Source: Salinivirgaceae bacterium
Lineage (GTDB): Bacteria > Bacteroidota > Bacteroidia > Bacteroidales > SZUA-534
Direction of reading: 5' to 3'
Assembly (NCBI GenBank): GCA_016284875.1
Contig: JAEEPS010000033.1
Location: forward strand, 1 to 32,279
Length of the DNA stretch: 32,279 nt
Shown: positions 15,215 through 24,500 of the stretch, in pieces
How the letters are laid out: the number at the start of each line of letters is the position of its first letter
Position numbering within the stretch: position 1 is the first letter of the stretch
The notes under the pieces: generated by a model
Seen by the model: the letters and a program-made list of their open reading frames with translations, nothing else
The model's database searches: none
Told to the model about the DNA's origin: nothing
Made by a program: the position numbers and the translations under genes

Positions 15215-16429
15215 TTACAAGGCTTTTGGAATAGTAAATGTAAAAGTGCTTCCTTTTCCTTTAGTGCTTGATACAGAAATAGTTCCGTTGTTTTTCTCAA
15301 CAAACTCCTTGCAGAGAATCAGTCCGAGCCCCGTTCCTTCGAGTTCATTATTATCATTGTAGGATAGGCTTCGGCTGTCAATTTTGAATAAATTGTCTAT
15401 CTGTTTTTCGTCCATCCCCATGCCTTGGTCGGTAATGCTGATGGCAATCATGTCGTTGTCGGTTTCTTCGGCCTTGATGGTCACGGTGCTGTTGTCGAGG
15501 CTGAATTTCAGCGCGTTAGACAATATGTTTCTGAAGATGAACGTAACCATGTTCTGGTCGGCAAAGGCATAGAGGTCGAGGTCGGGGTCCAAATCGATGA
15601 AGATGTTCTTCTGCTGCGCCACACCCGATTGTAACTCAATGATATTGTTGAACATAGAGTTTAAGTCAATCTTCTTGTAACTGATTTTTATCTGTCCTGT
15701 TTGCGACCGAGCCCATTGAAGCAGATTCTCGAGCAGCCCGAAAATGCGGTGCGAGTAGAAGTTTATCTGCTTGATATACTCGCGGTCTTTCTGCGGGTCG
15801 TTGTGGTAGATGTCGTTCAGCATCAGGTCGGTGATGTTGATGATTGCCGAGAAGGGGTTCTTCAGGTCGTGCGAAATTATGGTGAAAAAGCGGTCTTTTG
15901 CGGAGTTTTTCTGCTCAAGGTCGGCTTTTTGCTTTTCAAGTTCCTGTTTTTCAGCCATCAGCAGGGCCTGTCCCTTTTCAATCTCGTTGGCTTTTTGGGT
16001 GAGGTGTTCCTCAATATCGTTGAAACTGCGAAGCCTTTTTATCGTTGGAATCATCAGTTTCCGCCATAGCATCGGCTTGGAAGCCATGATGTTGTCGAAA
16101 TCTTCCTGCATCAGGACTAAGAACCGCGAGGGGCGGGCGGTTGTGGCGCTTGTGGAGCGTGTTGTCTGGTCAATCAGTGAGTACTCGCCGAAATACTGCT
16201 TGCTGTTGAGCGTGGCGAAAACGTGCTCGTTGTTGTGGATTTTTACGCTTCCTTCAACAATGATGTACATCGAATTGCCTGGGTCGCCCTTTCTGAAGAG
16301 CACCTCGTTCTTGTTGCGCCTGACTTCTTTCATGCGGCTTGCGAGCAAGGCAAGAGCCTCATCGTCGAACTCTTTGAACATTTCAACCTGACGAAGCAGC
16401 AAAACCGATTCTTGGGTGTCCTCTTGCAT
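15215..16429 (-). CDS. Soluble histidine kinase with N-terminal cyclic-nucleotide-binding-like domain
   Basis: The 404-residue protein is a signalling kinase. Residues about 10-125 form a cNMP-binding-like beta-roll, with phosphate-cassette-like FGEYSLID at 80-87 and Arg91. A coiled coil (about 135-178) leads to the dimerisation/phosphoacceptor helix FFTIISHDLKNP with His187. The ATPase domain has the N-box NILSNALKF (301-309), DQGMGMD (334-340) and GTGLGL (365-370). No transmembrane segment or signal peptide is present, so it should be cytoplasmic. No response regulator gene is adjacent. The ligand could be a cyclic nucleotide or the domain may have another role. The gene ends 37 bases before the GH16-like gene. 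Confidence 0.92.
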   Translation of the reverse strand: MQEDTQESVLLLRQVEMFKEFDDEALALLASRMKEVRRNKNEVLFRKGDPGNSMYIIVEGSVKIHNNEHVFATLNSKQYFGEYSLIDQTTRSTSATTARPSRFLVLMQEDFDNIMASKPMLWRKLMIPTIKRLRSFNDIEEHLTQKANEIEKGQALLMAEKQELEKQKADLEQKNSAKDRFFTIISHDLKNPFSAIINITDLMLNDIYHNDPQKDREYIKQINFYSHRIFGLLENLLQWARSQTGQIKISYKKIDLNSMFNNIIELQSGVAQQKNIFIDLDPDLDLYAFADQNMVTFIFRNILSNALKFSLDNSTVTIKAEETDNDMIAISITDQGMGMDEKQIDNLFKIDSRSLSYNDNNELEGTGLGLILCKEFVEKNNGTISVSSTKGKGSTFTFTIPKAL

Positions 16430-16533
16430 ATCGTTTTGTTTTTCCGTCTAAAAATAAATGAAACTTACGTTTAGAACAAAAAAATATGCGCTTTTTATTC
16501 GATATTAATCACAACTTGTTTTTGTAAATCGGG

Positions 16534-17163
16534 TTACCAGTGCTTAAACATGTTTTTCCCCCAGGATGCTGAGAAGCGCACACCCCAAAAATGCACTGGC
16601 TTGTCTTTGTAGTATAAATCATAGATGAAAGCCGTGCTGGCTGGGAAAATTTTAATTCCGAGGGCTACCGAGCAGTTTATAAAATTATCGCCACAAAACT
16701 TGCGTCCAGCGCCATAAGTTGTCTCGATAAACGGAGTGATGTTTTTATCGTAGAAATGATACTTTAAATCTAAAAATACTTGGCCACCCATTGTTCCGTG
16801 CTCTTTTTCGGTGTAATAGACTTCATTATTATAATAACGTTTTTCCCAAGTCCTAGATTCTTCCTCGTAGTAGTCGTAGTATTTAATACTGTCTTTATAA
16901 TGATAATGTTCTACCCAGCGTCTGGGTTCTTCGTCAGCAATATCAGCCATAAAAGGGAATCCAATGCCCGCTCCTGCAAATAATTGTGGGGTTAACTGAA
17001 CTCCGTGGATTACAAATATTGATAATTGTCCGTCATCCTCATTTAATGAATATTCCCAGCCAGCCGACCCGCGATACACTTTATGAAACTGATTGTCTGC
17101 GTTTTGCGCGATGACATTGGCCGAAACAACCAGAGTTGTGATAAGTGATAGTATTTTTCTCAT
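16534..17163 (-). CDS. Small putative outer-membrane beta-barrel protein
   Basis: The 209-residue protein has a signal peptide (residues 1-19/20, ending VIAQ) and then alternating amphipathic strands typical of an eight-stranded outer-membrane barrel. Examples are LFAGAGIGFPF, GGQVFLDLKYHFY, PFIETTYGAG, INCSVALGIKIF and the final VRFSASWGKNMF. A hydrophilic insert at about 76-122 is very rich in Tyr, Glu, His and Arg and would be an extracellular loop. The last residue is Trp rather than the usual Phe, still aromatic as barrel-assembly signals require. I do not recognise the specific family. It diverges from glgB, and no terminator separates it from the kinase gene 104 bases downstream. Confidence 0.65.
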   Translation of the reverse strand: MRKILSLITTLVVSANVIAQNADNQFHKVYRGSAGWEYSLNEDDGQLSIFVIHGVQLTPQLFAGAGIGFPFMADIADEEPRRWVEHYHYKDSIKYYDYYEEESRTWEKRYYNNEVYYTEKEHGTMGGQVFLDLKYHFYDKNITPFIETTYGAGRKFCGDNFINCSVALGIKIFPASTAFIYDLYYKDKPVHFWGVRFSASWGKNMFKHW

Positions 17164-17311
17164 TTTCTATCGTTTTCCAAAATTTAAAGATAGTAATTGT
17201 TTGGAAAGGTGCAGTGGAGAATATTTTTATTTCAACTTTCCTTTTCCGCTCTTTCGGCATTCCGTTTTTTTTGTAATTTAACACATTATTTTTCTTTAAA
17301 GCGAAAACGCT

Positions 17312-19348
17312 ATGAAGACACCGAAAATTGTTAAAGACGACCCCTGGTTGAATCCTTATAAGGATGTGATTGTCAAACGAATGCAGAATTGTGCCGAGAC
17401 CGAGTCGAAACTCACGGGAAACGGCAAGACAACTCTCTTCGATTTTGCCAACGGCCATTTGTTTTACGGCACTTTCTGCGACGGACAGACCACAACCATT
17501 CGCGAGTGGCTGCCGAACGCGATGCGTGTGACGCTCATTGGCGATGTAAACGGCTGGCAGGAGAGTCACGATTTCGACTTCAAACCGCTGACCGACGGCA
17601 ACTGGGAGTTGCAATTGCCTGCCGACCGTTTCGGGCACGGCTCGCTGTTCCGCTTGAAGGTTTACTGGAGCGGCGGCGAGGGCGAGCGCATTCCTGCGTG
17701 GTCGCGCAGGGTGGTACAGGATGCCGAAACCAAAGTCTTCAGCGCACAGGTGTGGTGTCCGCCTGAGCCTTACAAGTGGAAGTGTACGGAGTGCCCCAAA
17801 GCAACCGAACCGTTTATCTATGAGGTGCACATCGGAATGTCGGGCGAGAAGGAGGGCGTGACAACCTTCAACGAGTTCCGCCAGAACGTACTGCCGCGTG
17901 TGGTCAAGTTGGGCTACAACACCATTCAGATGATGGCCATTCAGGAGCATCCTTACTATGGTTCGTTCGGCTATCACGTGTCGAGTTTCTTCGCCGTGTC
18001 GTCAAGGTTCGGCACGCCCGACGATTTGAAGGCGCTTATCGACGAATGTCACGCGCAGGGCATCCGCGTGGTTATGGATTTGGTCCATTCGCACGCTGTG
18101 AAAAACGTCAACGAGGGCCTGGGCCTGTACGACGGAACCCGCTATCAGTTCTTTCATAGCGGCGACCGCGGCGTCCACCCCGCCTGGGATTCCTACTGCT
18201 TCAACTACGGCAAGGGCAATGTTATCCACTTCTTGCTCTCGAACATAAAATTCTGGCTCGACGAGTACCATTTCGACGGTTTCCGCTTCGACGGCGTGAC
18301 AAGTATGATTTATCTGAATCACGGTCTGGGCGAGGATTTCACGTCGTATGAACTATATTTTAATGGTGCGCAGGACGAGGACGCCATTACCTATCTGATG
18401 CTGGCCAACAAACTAATCAAGCAGGTGAACCCCGATGCCATTTCGATTGCCGAGGAGATGAGCGGCTATCCTGGCCTGGCAATGCGGTTGGAGGATGGTG
18501 GCGTGGGGTTCGATTACCGTCTGGCGATGGGAATTCCCGATATGTGGATTAAAGTGCTGAAAGAGAGCGCAAACGACGAGTCGTGGGACCTTGGGCACAT
18601 TTATCACGAACTGACTTCGAAACGCGCCGACGAGCGCACCATTTCGTATGCCGAATCGCACGACCAAGCGCTGGTGGGCGACAAGACAATCGCCTTCTGG
18701 TTGATGGATAAAGAGATGTATTTCAATATGTTGGTAACGTCGCAGAATCTGCAAATCGACCGCGGAATCGCCCTTCACAAGATGATTCGGCTGCTCACAA
18801 TGGCCACTGCAGGCGGCGGCTATCTGAACTTTATGGGCAACGAGTTCGGCCACCCCGAGTGGATTGATTTTCCGCGCGAGGGCAACAACTGGTCGTACAA
18901 ATACGCGTTGCGCCAATGGAGTCTGGTTGACCGCGAAGACTTGAAATACAAGTATTTGAATGAGTTCGACATTGAAGCCGTGCACCTTCTGCGCGACCGC
19001 CATTTGCTGGGCGTTTTCCCGTTCTATGCTCAGATGGTCGATGACAACGACAAGGTGCTGGCCTTCACCCGCGCCGATTTGCTGTTCGTCTTCAATTTCC
19101 ACCCGACAAAGAGTTACACAAACTTCGAAATCCCTGTGCTTCAGGGCAAATACAAGATTCTGTTCAGCACCGATGAGTTGCGTTTCGGCGGTTTCGGCCG
19201 TATCGATGAGTCGATGACATACCCCACAACCGTGGCTAGCGTTGACGACAAGTCGGTTATCCGCCTTTACATTCCCGCCCGCTCGGCCATTGTGCTGCAG
19301 CGGCAGTTCATACCGAATGTTTATCAGCGATTGAGAGGGATGAAGTGA
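17312..19348 (+). CDS. glgB: 1,4-alpha-glucan branching enzyme (GH13)
   Basis: The enzyme makes alpha-1,6 branches in glycogen. The 678-residue protein has an N-terminal CBM48-like domain (about 60-150, with REWLPNAMRVTLIGDVNGW). A GH13 barrel follows. Catalytic region I is DLVHSH (256-261). The nucleophile Asp327 is in DGFRFDGVTSM. The acid/base Glu381 is in IAEEMSG. The transition-state stabiliser Asp451 is in YAESHDQ. The pattern VGFDYRLAMGIPDMWIK matches the eukaryote-like branching-enzyme subfamily (GH13_8). A C-terminal beta-domain closes the protein. No signal peptide is present, so it is cytoplasmic. It heads the plus-strand alpha-glucan locus with the amylase 208 bases downstream. 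High-GC codon use contrasts with the surface-protein genes. Confidence 0.94.
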   Translation: MKTPKIVKDDPWLNPYKDVIVKRMQNCAETESKLTGNGKTTLFDFANGHLFYGTFCDGQTTTIREWLPNAMRVTLIGDVNGWQESHDFDFKPLTDGNWELQLPADRFGHGSLFRLKVYWSGGEGERIPAWSRRVVQDAETKVFSAQVWCPPEPYKWKCTECPKATEPFIYEVHIGMSGEKEGVTTFNEFRQNVLPRVVKLGYNTIQMMAIQEHPYYGSFGYHVSSFFAVSSRFGTPDDLKALIDECHAQGIRVVMDLVHSHAVKNVNEGLGLYDGTRYQFFHSGDRGVHPAWDSYCFNYGKGNVIHFLLSNIKFWLDEYHFDGFRFDGVTSMIYLNHGLGEDFTSYELYFNGAQDEDAITYLMLANKLIKQVNPDAISIAEEMSGYPGLAMRLEDGGVGFDYRLAMGIPDMWIKVLKESANDESWDLGHIYHELTSKRADERTISYAESHDQALVGDKTIAFWLMDKEMYFNMLVTSQNLQIDRGIALHKMIRLLTMATAGGGYLNFMGNEFGHPEWIDFPREGNNWSYKYALRQWSLVDREDLKYKYLNEFDIEAVHLLRDRHLLGVFPFYAQMVDDNDKVLAFTRADLLFVFNFHPTKSYTNFEIPVLQGKYKILFSTDELRFGGFGRIDESMTYPTTVASVDDKSVIRLYIPARSAIVLQRQFIPNVYQRLRGMK

Positions 19349-19556
19349 GGTTAGGCACTAGGTGTTAGGCGCTAGTTAATTACGAATTATGAATTACGAG
19401 TTACGAATTTTAAACCTGTTAAACTTGTTCAACTCGCTAAACTTTAAACAACTCAACAGCGAAGCGTCTTAACTTCTTAACCTCTTAACTTCTAAACTTT
19501 TAACTTGAGAACTTAAAACTTTAAAAACTTAAAACTTACAACTTACAACTCTAAAA
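19349..19556 (+). repeat. Word-repeat leader between glgB and the amylase gene
   Basis: The 208 bases are built from drifting near-copies of short words: 'aattacgaattatgaattacgag', then 'cttaacttcttaacctcttaac', then 'acttaaaactttaaaaacttaa'. The last 80 bases before the ATG contain hardly any G and should be unstructured, which suits translation initiation in Bacteroidota, where A-rich leaders substitute for Shine-Dalgarno sequences. No terminator or strong promoter is visible, so glgB and the amylase gene are probably co-transcribed. Confidence 0.65.
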
Positions 19557-21254
19557 ATGTCTTTTATCTCAATATATCAAGTACTCGTGCGGCTGTTTGG
19601 CAATAATGTCACGTCGCCAGTTTTCAATGGCTCGCGCGAAGAGAATGGCGTGGGCAAGATGTCAGCATTTACACCGCACGTACTCAGGCAGATACGCGAG
19701 ATGGGCTTCACTCATATTTGGTACACGGGGCTCATTGAGCACGCCCGCTGCCAAGGCAATCCCGAATATGGTATTCCCGATGGTAACCCGCGGATTATCA
19801 AGGGGAAAGCAGGCTCGCCCTACGCCATTTGCGACTATTACGACATTGACCCCGATTTGGCCGATTCCGTGCCCAACCGTCAGACCGAGTTCGACGACCT
19901 TGTGCGCCGCACTCACACGGCGGGGCTGAAGATGGTGATTGACTTTGTGCCCAACCACGTGGCGCGCCAGTACCATTCCGACGTCCGCCCCGAAGCCGAC
20001 TTTGGCCGCAACGACCACCCAGAGTGGCATTTCTCGCCATTGAACGATTTCTACTACACCGCCGAGCCGCTGCATTTGCCCGAAGGCTCGGGAACGAAAA
20101 TCGACGGCGTGCAAGTGCTTGACTATGAAGAAAATCCCGCCAAGGTTACGGGCAACGACCAGTTTTCGGCTTGGCCGTCGGTCAACGATTGGTATGAGAC
20201 CGTAAAATTGAACTATGGTGTTGATTATCAAAATAATCGCAACTGCCAGTTTGAGCCGCACCCAGTTGTTTGGCAAAAAATGACCGACATTCTCTGCTAT
20301 TGGGCGGCGCGCGGCGTTGACGCTTTCCGCTGCGATATGGCCGAGATGGTGCCCGTTGAGTTTTGGCAGTACGCTATTGCCGAAGTCAAAAAGAAATATC
20401 CTGACATTCAGTTTATTGCAGAGATTTACGGCCCTGCGGCTTATAAAGATTACATCTATCGCGGCGGCTTCGACTACCTTTACGACAAGGTCGGACTATA
20501 CGATACTCTGCGCGATATTGTTTGCAACGGAGCCCCCGCTTGGCGCTTGACGCAGTGTTGGCAGAACCTTGACGGAATCGACAGCCACATGTTGCGTTTC
20601 CTTGAAAACCACGATGAGCAGCGCATCGCATCGCGCTTTTTCGCTGGCAATCCGCGCAAAGCGATACCTGCAATGGTAGTTGCCGCCACGCTCAACCAGG
20701 GTGCGGTGATGGTCTATTTTGGCCAGGAGGTAGGTGAGCCCGCCGACGGCGCAACAGGTTTCAGCGGCGACGATGGGCGCACCACAATTTTTGACTACAG
20801 CAACGTGCCTGCGTTCCAAAGGTGGTATAATGGCGGCAAAGCCGACGGCGCTCTGCTCAAAGACGAAGAGAGCGGATTGCGCGATTTCTACTATAGTTTG
20901 ATGAAGATTGTGAGCAGCGAGCCGTGCTTCACTGACGGCCGCTTCTACGACCTGATGTGGGTTAACAGCGGCATCGACACATCGAAAGTGTATGCCTACC
21001 TGCGTTACACCGACAAAGAGGCGATGCTTGTGGTTGTGAATTTCGACCACGAGAACGGCAAAGAGTTTTTGTTGCGGATTCCAGATGAGGTTTGGAATTT
21101 CATCAACATAGGAGTGGATGGTGAGGCATCATTGGTTCCATTATTTGGCTGTGCGCCAACACTTTTGCTCGATGTTCAGCATATTGCCAACTGCGGGATT
21201 AGACTTAAAATGTACCCCGATTGCGGCGTCATCTATATGATTGAGAAAATTTGA
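19557..21254 (+). CDS. Cytoplasmic GH13 alpha-amylase family protein
   Basis: The 565-residue protein is a GH13 glycosidase acting on alpha-glucans, likely internal glycogen or maltodextrin. Barrel motifs appear in order: region I DFVPNH (129-134), nucleophile Asp260 in GVDAFRCDMAE, acid/base Glu289 in FIAEIYG, and Asp353 in FLENHDEQR. A C-terminal beta-domain follows (about 455-565). No signal peptide is seen (MSFISIYQVLVRLFG), so it should be cytoplasmic. This fits its position after glgB and, across the giant gene, before the debranching enzyme. The subfamily and exact product (alpha-amylase, maltogenic or transferase activity) cannot be settled by eye. A strong terminator follows at 21292. 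Confidence 0.9.
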   Translation: MSFISIYQVLVRLFGNNVTSPVFNGSREENGVGKMSAFTPHVLRQIREMGFTHIWYTGLIEHARCQGNPEYGIPDGNPRIIKGKAGSPYAICDYYDIDPDLADSVPNRQTEFDDLVRRTHTAGLKMVIDFVPNHVARQYHSDVRPEADFGRNDHPEWHFSPLNDFYYTAEPLHLPEGSGTKIDGVQVLDYEENPAKVTGNDQFSAWPSVNDWYETVKLNYGVDYQNNRNCQFEPHPVVWQKMTDILCYWAARGVDAFRCDMAEMVPVEFWQYAIAEVKKKYPDIQFIAEIYGPAAYKDYIYRGGFDYLYDKVGLYDTLRDIVCNGAPAWRLTQCWQNLDGIDSHMLRFLENHDEQRIASRFFAGNPRKAIPAMVVAATLNQGAVMVYFGQEVGEPADGATGFSGDDGRTTIFDYSNVPAFQRWYNGGKADGALLKDEESGLRDFYYSLMKIVSSEPCFTDGRFYDLMWVNSGIDTSKVYAYLRYTDKEAMLVVVNFDHENGKEFLLRIPDEVWNFINIGVDGEASLVPLFGCAPTLLLDVQHIANCGIRLKMYPDCGVIYMIEKI

Positions 21255-21291
21255 GGCGTCATTCCGCTTGCCTTAGGCAATTAGCAGTTCC

Positions 21292-21321
21292 AGCCAGACA
21301 CGTTTGTTGTCTGGCTTTTTT
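21292..21321 (+). terminator. Intrinsic terminator after the amylase gene
   Basis: AGCCAGACA (21292-21300) pairs perfectly with TGTCTGGCT (21308-21316) around a seven-base loop, followed by a run of T's to 21321. It ends the glgB-amylase unit, 37 bases after the stop. A small palindrome TTGCCT-T-AGGCAA lies just before it (21268-21280). Confidence 0.9.
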
Positions 21322-21397
21322 GTTGCGTTTTTGCGTATAATCAATTAAAAATCTTGCGATTACTTAGAAAAAAGTGTGCAACGTTTGCAAAAAATAT

Positions 21398-21405
21398 TAT
21401 ATTTG
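21398..21405 (+). promoter_or_regulatory. Putative -7 box for the giant surface-protein gene
   Basis: TATATTTG matches TAnnTTTG exactly. The nearest perfect TTTG upstream (21384-21387) is only 10 bases away, too close, so the -33 element is unclear. If used, the leader is about 105 bases long. Confidence 0.45.
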
Positions 21406-21517
21406 CGCTATATGTTTTGCTTTCAGCCGAAGTTTGTTTGTTAGGAAGTGTAAGGTATTCTGTTGAAAACGAGCGTATTATACCTATGTACTGTATACTT
21501 TTTTAACGCATGATAAT

Positions 21518-24500
21518 ATGAAAAGAGTTATGAGAAACTTCTTTTTGGCAGTTGCCATTTTTATTTCGATGATTGCAACAGCCGAAGCCCAAAACAGTTT
21601 TGCCTATCAGGCAGTTATCCGCACCGCACAAGGCGAATTGGTTAGCAACCAGAAGGTTGGAATGAGGTTCAGCCTCATTTACAATAAGGAAACTGTTTAC
21701 TGCGAGACTCACACACCAGAGACCAACAAGTACGGCAACGTGCAGGTTGAGGTGGGCAAAGGCCAGAAAGTCAGCGGAGATTTTGCCGCCGTGCCATGGA
21801 GCACCATGCAGGTGATGATGAAGATTGAGGCCGACCCCAACGGCGGTACCAATTATATCGATTTGGGAACCATACAGTTGCAGCCAGCACCGTATGCCAT
21901 GTACGCGCCAACGGCAGGCGCGGTGAGCACCGTTCAGGCTGGTGAGCCGAAATCGGACGGCGACGCTCTCTTTGAGGTTAAGGACAAGGATGGCAACGTG
22001 GTGTTTGCCGTTTATCCCGACGGAGTGCGCGTGTTTGTTGATGACTCCGACAGCACCGCCAATAAAGCAATGTCGACAGGCTTTGCTGTGCAGGGCCGTC
22101 GTGCAGCCAAAGACGGCGGTGATGCCAATATTTTTGCGGTGAACACAAGCGGTACGCAAGTGTTAGTTGGAGAGGAAGATACCGCGGGAGGTAAGCCGGT
22201 TTCGACAGGCTTTGCAGTACAGGGCCGCCGTGCAGCCAAAGACGGTTCATCTGATTTGTTCAAGGTTAGTTCAACCGGAACTCAAATCTATATTGGTGAG
22301 CAAGATGGCAAGCCGGTTTCAACGGGCTTTGCGGTACAAGGCCGCCGTGCAGCCAAAGACGGCGAGAACGATAAATATCTGGAAATCAATCCTGACGGCA
22401 CCCGCGTCTATATTGATGATGCTGACAGTGTTAGCGGCAAGCCGGTTTCAACAGGTTTTGCGGTGCAGGGCCGCCGTGCAGCCAAAGGCGATTCTGACAG
22501 CAAATATCTCGAAATCAATGCAAACGGCACGCAAGTGTTTGTTGATGACACTGACGACAAGCCGGTTTCGACAGGCTTTGCAGTTCAAGGCCGCAGAGCA
22601 GCCAAAGGCAACGAGCCGAAACTCTTTGAGGTGAACCAATATGGCACTCAAATCTACATTGATACAAAGAAAGGTAAACCCGTCAGCACGGGCTTTGCAG
22701 TACAAGGTCGGCGAGCAGGCAAAAATGCCAATACCAATAAATATATGGTGATTGATGCCGACGGCACCCGCGTCTATGTTGATTATGAGGAGGCCAAGGC
22801 TATGCAGACAGGTTTTGCTGTGCAAGGCCGCCGTGCAGCCAAAGACGGCGCACAGAACACCATTCTTGAGGTGAACAATGTGGATGGCACCCGCGTCTAC
22901 ATTGATGACATTGACGGCAAGGCAATGCCGACCGGCTTCGCAGTGAGCGGACGCCGGGCAGGAAAGGAAGACAATAACTTCCTGGATATCAATAATAACA
23001 AGATTACGCTTGCAAACAAGCAGTTGGCTGTTGGAAATACAACAACCGAGGCTAACACATTGGTAATGACTGGCGAGTCCACAACAATTGTGACTGATGT
23101 ATTCCTGTTGGCCGAGAAGGAAACCGAGGAGCCATTGCTCATAGCCGACAACAAATCGGGCGTTGATGTCAATACCAATTTGGTGGTTAGAGGTGAGGTT
23201 GGTCAAAATGTTAAAACTGAAGAAGTTGAAGATGCGGCGCCTGATACGATAATGGTTGCGAGTGTAATTGAAACTCTGGCATGCGCCGAATTGGCTGCCG
23301 CTTTGGGCGATGCTGATGGTTACGCGCTGCTGAAAATCCACGGAAATGGACTCTTCACACAACCTCAAGAACTTGACGCGGCTGGCAACACATCCATTCT
23401 TTTCGATGTCTACGGCAAAATGACCACATATCGCGAAAGCGCAGTTGTGGCAGTGATTATGACCAATGCCGCAACACCCGACGCCAAAGTGCTTATTTGG
23501 CCGCTCAAGCAGACCAACGGCACCAATATCAGTTTTGGCTTGACAACCGCCGGCGGTACCGACCAATATGTTAATGTGCTTGCCTGCATCAATGCTAAGG
23601 GCGGCGTTGAGTGCAAATTCAATGCAATAGCATCCGACAGCAATCTTGGCGAGGTGAAAGTTGAAGGCACAAAGGTTTATGGCGATGTTGTCAGAATTGA
23701 GGCAACCACAATTAAGAAAGGCTACCACTTTGCGGGCTGGAGCGATGGTGTTGAAACCAATCCGCGCTCGGTGATGGTGGCAGGCGACTCCACAATTACG
23801 GCATTGTTTGAACCTAATCCTTATAATGTAACACTCGCGGCAACCAACGGCCACATTGAGGGCTCGGAGTCAGGAATCTTCCATTATGGTACCAAGTTGA
23901 CGCTGGAAGCCGTTGCCGACGACCATTATCACTTTGTTGGCTGGAGCAATGGCAGCACCGATAATCCGTACACCCTGGAGGTGGAAGATGATTTGGAACT
24001 AACAGCCAATTTCGTCATCGACAAATACATCGTCACCTTCGATGCCAATGGCGGCGTTTTTGCTGAAGGTGCGGCAACAACAACGAATGTGACTTACAAC
24101 CAATCAATTGGCGCATTCCCGGCCGTTGAGCGCAATGGCTATATTCTCACAGGCTGGACCGACGACAAAGGCAATACGGTTGTGAAGGAAACTCTTGTGA
24201 CTGGCAAAGTTACGCTTTATGCTCAATGGCTTCAGACAACTTATTATGTGGCCGATGCCGACAACAACGGCAGTGCTAACGGCGACGGAACATCAGAAAA
24301 CCCCTATGCAAGCATTAATAATGCTCTTGATGAGATGATTGATAATGGAACAGACACCGTTTATACCATCTGCGTGAAAGGTACATTAGCGAAAGACAAC
24401 ACTGTTATTCCCGAAGATTTGAACGGAAAAATCCGCAGACTCATTATTGAGGGCGATGGCGGCCAGATGGAAATAAATGAAAACACCGGGGAATCTCAAT

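Noticed and set aside
17081..17977. Minus-strand open frame of 298 codons over the start of glgB
   Set aside because: It overlaps the N-terminal CBM48 region of glgB and the barrel-protein gene start, and has no family resemblance.
22067..22997. Regular DNA repeats that might suggest a CRISPR array
   Set aside because: The repeats are about 117 bases long, in frame, and encode a consistent protein motif within one long open frame; there are no short repeats with unique spacers.
22448..23854. Long open frame on the minus strand (468 codons) inside the giant gene
   Set aside because: It is the antisense shadow of a repetitive coding region, with no recognisable motif and implausible composition (many Cys and His); the plus-strand frame has clear domains.
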